Origin: UBA877 sp034436335
GTDB lineage: Bacteria; Chloroflexota; Anaerolineae; Anaerolineales; Villigracilaceae
Assembly (NCBI GenBank): GCA_034436335.1
Contig: DAOTVO010000047.1
Location: 23,084 to 87,083 of the forward strand
Length of the DNA: 64,000 nt
Direction of reading: 5' to 3'
The translations under genes were made by a program, and so were the position numbers. Of the stretch, positions 60,521 through 64,000 are shown piece after piece. How positions within the stretch are numbered: position 1 is the first letter of the stretch; the number at the start of each line of letters is the position of its first letter. The notes beneath the pieces are model-generated. The model was not told the DNA's origin. It saw only the letters and a program-made list of their open reading frames with translations, and did no database searches.

Positions 60521-61981
60521 TTATGTCACGCCGGCAGCCACCTGCTCGCCGTACGCCAGCAGGGCCTTGACCATCTCCGGACTGCGGCCTTCGGCGTAAA
60601 CGCGCAGCACCGGCTCGGTGCCGGAGGGGCGGATGAGCAGCCAGGAATCATCGGCCAGAATGTATTTGACGCCGTCCATGGCCGCGACTTCGATAACCGC
60701 CTGCCCGCCAATCGAGGCCGGGGCCTGTTTGGTCAGGCGGTCGGTCATTTCAGCCTTTGCCACCGGTCGGCTGAGGCGCATGTCGGTGCGCTCGTAGAAA
60801 GCCGGGCCGACCTCGGCAAGGAGTTCCTCCACAAGAGCGCGCAGAGGCTTGCGGCTGGCGGCAATCATTTCCACCAGCAACAGCCCCATGATGGGCCCGT
60901 CGCCCTCCGGGATGTGTCCCTTGAACGAAATGCCGCCGGATTCTTCGCCGCCGATGAGGACATCTTCGCTGAGCATGTAGTCGGCAATGTGATTGAAGCC
61001 GACTGGCGTTTCGTAAAGTTTTAGACCGTAGCGCCGGCACAGGCGATCGATCATGCGCGTCGTCGAGACGGTGCGCACCACCGCGCCGCTCAAGCCGCGC
61101 TTTTCAACCAGGTATTTGAGCGCCAAAGCCATGATTTTGTGTGGGTCAACGAAGACGCCGTTTTCATCCATTGCGCCGATGCGGTCGGCATCGCCGTCGG
61201 TGCTCAGGCCGAAATTGCCCATCCCGGTCGCAATTGCCCCGGCCAGGGCGCCCAAGTTCTTGGCAATCGGTTCGGGGTGAACGCCGCCAAAGCCGGGGTT
61301 CATCTCGCCGCGTATTTCGGTGATTTCACAGCCGGTGCCCTGAAGGAACGATTTGATGACCCCGCGCCCCGAGCCGTGCATGGAATCAACGACGAAACGC
61401 TGCGGTGCATCGGCGATGATGTCGGTGCGGATAAGCGAGCGCAGATGCTCAAAGTAGTCGGTCAGAGGATTGAACTTGCGAATCAACCCCTTTCCGCGCG
61501 CCAGGTCAAAGTCCATCAGGTTCGGCCCGCGCGCTCGCTCCTCGTTGTCGTTGAGATAAACTTCCACGCGGCGGCACTGTTCGGGTAACGCCGATCCGCC
61601 ATAGGAGGCCTTGAGTTTGACGCCGTTGTAGCGCGGCGCGTTGTGCGAAGCAGTGATCATGACGCCAGCAACAGCATTCATGTGTTTGACGGCGTAGGAA
61701 ATGGCCGGGGTCGGCGCATCGGACTGCGCCAGATAGACCGTGTAGCCGTTGGCAGCCAGCACGCGCGCCACATCAATTGCATACCGGTCAGAAAGGAAGC
61801 GCGTGTCGTAGCCGACGACCATTTTTCGCGCATCCGGCGCCGGGCCGCCGTTGCCGGACTTATCCCAGTGCTCAGAAGCAACTGCATCGGCAATCGCCTG
61901 GGTAAGCATACGCAGATTGCTAAACGTGAACGTATCTGAAATGACGGCGCGCCAGCCGTCGGTGCCAAAATGAATCGTCAT
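60521..61981 (-). CDS. phosphoglucomutase/phosphomannomutase family protein
   Basis: A 486-residue alpha-D-phosphohexomutase. The catalytic phosphoserine is Ser112 in MITASHNAPRYNGVK, the Mg site is DGDADRIGAMDENG (about 259-272), the sugar loop is EESGGISF and the phosphate site is RPSGTEPVLRVYAEG. It interconverts hexose-1- and hexose-6-phosphates; glucose, mannose or glucosamine cannot be distinguished. A GGAG ribosome-binding site precedes the ATG. It is 22 nt after the DUF389-like gene. Confidence 0.93.
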   Translation of the reverse strand: MTIHFGTDGWRAVISDTFTFSNLRMLTQAIADAVASEHWDKSGNGGPAPDARKMVVGYDTRFLSDRYAIDVARVLAANGYTVYLAQSDAPTPAISYAVKHMNAVAGVMITASHNAPRYNGVKLKASYGGSALPEQCRRVEVYLNDNEERARGPNLMDFDLARGKGLIRKFNPLTDYFEHLRSLIRTDIIADAPQRFVVDSMHGSGRGVIKSFLQGTGCEITEIRGEMNPGFGGVHPEPIAKNLGALAGAIATGMGNFGLSTDGDADRIGAMDENGVFVDPHKIMALALKYLVEKRGLSGAVVRTVSTTRMIDRLCRRYGLKLYETPVGFNHIADYMLSEDVLIGGEESGGISFKGHIPEGDGPIMGLLLVEMIAASRKPLRALVEELLAEVGPAFYERTDMRLSRPVAKAEMTDRLTKQAPASIGGQAVIEVAAMDGVKYILADDSWLLIRPSGTEPVLRVYAEGRSPEMVKALLAYGEQVAAGVT

Positions 61982-62003
61982 ATAAACTCCAGGGTGATTT
62001 GGA

Positions 62004-63308
62004 TTACGGAGTGGATGTCAAAGTCGAACTGGGTTTCAATGTGGGCGCCGGGGTAGCCGCTGACAATACAGTCTGCAAGACCCAGCCCTCCTGCCCCTTC
62101 TCGGTGCGGACGCGCACCCAGGGAATCGTCCCTGCCATTTTGATTTCGGGCAAAACCTGCACCAGCGTGCCGTTGAGCAATGTAGTGACCACCTCCCCGC
62201 CGGCCGGTTCGGTGCGGACCAGCGCGCCGCCGCCTGTCGAAGCGGCAATCACCGCATAGGCGGGCGTGGGAGTGCCGGTCAGTGTGGCAGTCGGCGTTTC
62301 AGAGGGAGCCGGGGTAAACGTCCGCGTGGGAGCGCCGGGGGTAGCCGAGGGCGGCAGACCGGGGGTCGGGGAGGCGAGGCGAAGCGGTGTAGGCGTGTAG
62401 AACGACTCGGCAATTCGAACGCGGCCGAGAATCCAGCCCGCTAATCCCGTAAAGACAGCCAAAGCCGCCACACAAAGCAGACCCAGCAAAACGGGCAGGA
62501 GATGACCGGCAAGGTCGAGCGGCTTGAAACGCATAGCCGCCAGAGTAATCATGCCGGTCAGCGTGGCGAGCGCCAGATAGGTCAGGAAAACGAGCAAACC
62601 GTCCGGCCAGAGAGCCAAAGCGCCGATTCCCAGCCCAAAACCGGCCGCGGCCGCAGGCAGAAAGAAGACATACGCCAGCATGATGCTCGGCAGAAGCGGA
62701 CGATTCTCGCCGCGCACGAAGGCCAGCGCCAACAGGACAGCGCCCGCCGCGGCCAGCAGGAGGTCAGGCCACCAAAGATGGGAGTGAATATCGGCGTTGA
62801 AGAGCGGCAAAGGCAGAAAAGCGCGTCCCAGCAGACCGACCAGAAGGCTGAATAGAAAAACCAACCCCACCGCCACCAGCAGACTGGCCAGCATTTGTAG
62901 AAAAAAACGCCAGCCGCCGGTGACTGCCGAGAGGGTCAATCCGACCCAGGGGGTCAGGAAAGGCGCGAGAAGCAGGCCAAGCAGCAGGAGCGCATGCGAG
63001 TCGAGCAAATAGCCTGCGCCAAGCAGCACGCCGCTGAAAATCGCAAAGAGAAAGAAATCGTAGGCCGGCGTGGTTCGCCGCGCCAGGTCCGAGAGGAGAC
63101 GGGCGCGTTCGTCCGCGCCAGGAACGAGCAGGGTACGGCGGGCGCGCCGCCGGCGGGCGCGGGAGGGCGAGGCCAGGTCTTCGGGGCGAACGAGTGGAGT
63201 AAAATCCTCCGGCAGGTCAGTTACGGCCGGGAATTCCACCTCGGCAAACTCACCTTTGCCTTTCCCTTCTTCTTCTTCTGCAGGATGGGGTTCTTCGGGA
63301 AGAATCAT
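62004..63308 (-). CDS. DUF389-like membrane protein with C-terminal SH3 domain
   Basis: A 434-residue protein. The N-terminus (1-85) is acidic then Arg-rich. Seven or eight hydrophobic helices follow (about 83-330), with LLLGLLLAPFLTPWVGLTLS in the place of the DUF389 helix pair. A Pro/Thr/Ser-rich linker (about 335-370) leads to an SH3-like domain (ALVRTEPAGGEVVTTLLNG, VRVRTEKGQEGWVL) and a PT-rich tail. The SH3 part should lie outside the membrane and bind cell-wall material. Its start overlaps the HAD gene stop by 4 nt. The family has no firm function. Confidence 0.78.
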   Translation of the reverse strand: MILPEEPHPAEEEEGKGKGEFAEVEFPAVTDLPEDFTPLVRPEDLASPSRARRRRARRTLLVPGADERARLLSDLARRTTPAYDFFLFAIFSGVLLGAGYLLDSHALLLLGLLLAPFLTPWVGLTLSAVTGGWRFFLQMLASLLVAVGLVFLFSLLVGLLGRAFLPLPLFNADIHSHLWWPDLLLAAAGAVLLALAFVRGENRPLLPSIMLAYVFFLPAAAAGFGLGIGALALWPDGLLVFLTYLALATLTGMITLAAMRFKPLDLAGHLLPVLLGLLCVAALAVFTGLAGWILGRVRIAESFYTPTPLRLASPTPGLPPSATPGAPTRTFTPAPSETPTATLTGTPTPAYAVIAASTGGGALVRTEPAGGEVVTTLLNGTLVQVLPEIKMAGTIPWVRVRTEKGQEGWVLQTVLSAATPAPTLKPSSTLTSTP

Positions 63309-63775
63309 GTTCGCAAACTCGCTACCAATCGCAAAGGTTTCTCGAACAATTCGAGAGCGGAGAAGATATCGGGCATCACCAAGTCGGCGGCCATCAGCGT
63401 TTGGACGGCCACGCCTTCACGCGAGAAGACGCAAATCCCCAGCGCAGCCTGGCGCAACATTTCAGCGTCGTTTGCGCCCTGACCAATGGCGGCAACGCTG
63501 GCGGCCCCCAGGTCGCGGATGAAAGCGGCTTTCTGCATGTCTTCGTTCCCCGGCTGGAGACGGACGGCCTGCAAATTCAACTGGCGGTCAATCAGCGCCT
63601 GCTTGCCATGCGTGTCGGCGGTCACCAAATGGACCTCTAGCCGGTCGCGCAGGGCCGAGAGACGTTTTGCCACGCCTTCGAGCAGTTGACCGTCGAGCGC
63701 CAGCGTGCCGTTGACATCCAAAACGAGATGCCTGATTTGAAAATTGCCGCGTCCGGGAATTTCGAGTTCAATCAT
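63305..63775 (-). CDS. HAD-superfamily protein with altered motif I
   Basis: A 156-residue soluble HAD protein, of the type often annotated 'ATPase P'. Motif I is LVLDVNGTLALDG: the nucleophile Asp20 is kept but the general acid Asp is Asn22. Motif II Thr is in LVTADTHGK and motif IV in GQGANDAEMLRQA. The Asn makes normal phosphatase activity doubtful; P-type ATPase cores also lack this Asp. The ATG at 63773-63775 is 7 nt from a minus-strand TATAAT (63783-63788), so a leaderless mRNA is expected. It heads the operon with DUF389, phosphohexomutase and mtaB. Confidence 0.82.
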   Translation of the reverse strand: MIELEIPGRGNFQIRHLVLDVNGTLALDGQLLEGVAKRLSALRDRLEVHLVTADTHGKQALIDRQLNLQAVRLQPGNEDMQKAAFIRDLGAASVAAIGQGANDAEMLRQAALGICVFSREGVAVQTLMAADLVMPDIFSALELFEKPLRLVASLRT

Positions 63776-63782
63776 CGGCAGT

Positions 63783-63788
63783 ATTATA
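63783..63788 (-). promoter_or_regulatory. -10 box of the HAD-mtaB operon, leaderless
   Basis: TATAAT on the minus strand ends 7 nt before the ATG at 63775; no ribosome-binding site is present. The region upstream is bounded by the insertion-sequence end near 63840. Confidence 0.55.
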
Positions 63789-63838
63789 CCTGACTGGTCC
63801 AAAAGGGAGCAGGGATGCAAAACATGGCCGAAAAAGCC

Positions 63839-64000
63839 GTAGGGCAATCGCATTTCAACCGCTCAACACCTTGAGCAAGTAATCTTCATTCCAACCGGCC
63901 TGTAGGCGTTTGGCTTGCATGCCACCTTTGGCAGTTTTCTCTTGTTTGAGCAGGTTCACCGCCATATGCCGCAGGATGGCAAAATTCTCCGGCGCATGAT
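63839..64000 (-). mobile_element. right end of an ISAs1-family insertion sequence
   Basis: The window ends inside the element. The sequence GTAGGGCAATCGCATTTCAA at 63839-63858 overlaps the transposase stop and looks like the terminal inverted repeat of ISAs1-type elements (their ends often read TGAAATGCGATTGCCCT on the other strand). The exact boundary and any target duplication need the sequence beyond 64000. Confidence 0.65.
63855..64000 (-). CDS. ISAs1-family transposase, C-terminal 48 residues
   Basis: The frame that ends at TGA 63855-63857 reads HAPENFAILRHMAVNLLKQE, then KTAKGGMQAKRLQAGW and NEDYLLKVLSG. The NxAxLRxxAxNLLK and AKRxxAGWxxxYLxxVL pattern is characteristic of the C-terminus of ISAs1-family DDE transposases. 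The rest of the gene lies outside the window, so it is unknown whether the element is intact. Confidence 0.85.
   Translation of the reverse strand, partial: HAPENFAILRHMAVNLLKQEKTAKGGMQAKRLQAGWNEDYLLKVLSG

Overview
The window looks like chromosomal DNA of a bacterium of the phylum Chloroflexota, most likely class Anaerolineae. The reasons are the high GC content, giant multi-GAF histidine kinases, DUF4388/MglA-like GTPase pairs, two non-pyrrolysine MttB-family methyltransferases, a one-chain pyruvate:ferredoxin oxidoreductase, and intergenic filler of recurring low-complexity palindromes. This is inference from gene content; there is no rRNA or tRNA gene in the window to test it.

Region 1 (1-14442, minus strand) is one tightly packed operon read from a near-consensus promoter at 14414-14442. 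In order it encodes a DUF4388 protein, an MglA-like small GTPase, an alpha/beta hydrolase, a V4R-domain protein, a hexapeptide-repeat protein, a homologue of cyanobacterial acyl-ACP reductase (catalytic Cys conserved), a receiver with a degenerate GGDEF domain, a 2481-residue histidine kinase with about eleven GAF domains, a single-domain receiver, and a second alpha/beta hydrolase whose nucleophile Ser is Gly. Gaps are at most 24 nt. I propose a combined lipid/aldehyde synthesis and sensing system; it is the best candidate here for something undescribed.

Region 2 (14471-31110) is mostly housekeeping: trpS, dtd-galK-LysM lipoprotein, a Nudix hydrolase, nifJ with a dihydroorotate-dehydrogenase-like gene, rpsU-infA behind a leader with a terminator-like hairpin, and a methyl-cycle operon mtnA-pfkB(adenosine kinase-like)-ahcY divergent from a TPR/SLT lytic transglycosylase.

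Region 3 (30787-43489) holds yggS-yggT-yggU, then a REP-associated tyrosine transposase embedded in two blocks of a 75-76 bp palindromic repeat, then envelope and redox genes (pgeF, glutaredoxin-DUF2085 fusion, ccdA, L,D-transpeptidase, FxLYD lipoprotein, esterase, patatin, class V aminotransferase), an MFS transporter and smpB.

Region 4 (43740-59093) starts with an HD-GYP response regulator and a DUF2804 protein, followed by a corrinoid-dependent demethylation locus: hyuA-hyuB, a MetH-activation-like protein and a RACo-type corrinoid activator on the plus strand, then a type II toxin-antitoxin pair, facing a minus-strand set of corrinoid protein, two MttB methyltransferases, a truncated third MttB, an M20 amidohydrolase and a methyl-THF:corrinoid methyltransferase. 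hyuA and hyuB carry several in-frame stretches that look like the intergenic filler repeats.

Region 5 (59228-64000) is an operon of an HAD protein, a DUF389-SH3 membrane protein, a phosphohexomutase and mtaB. The end of an ISAs1-family transposase lies at the right edge. At least five genes have a TATAAT box only 6-8 nt before the start codon, which predicts frequent leaderless transcripts.
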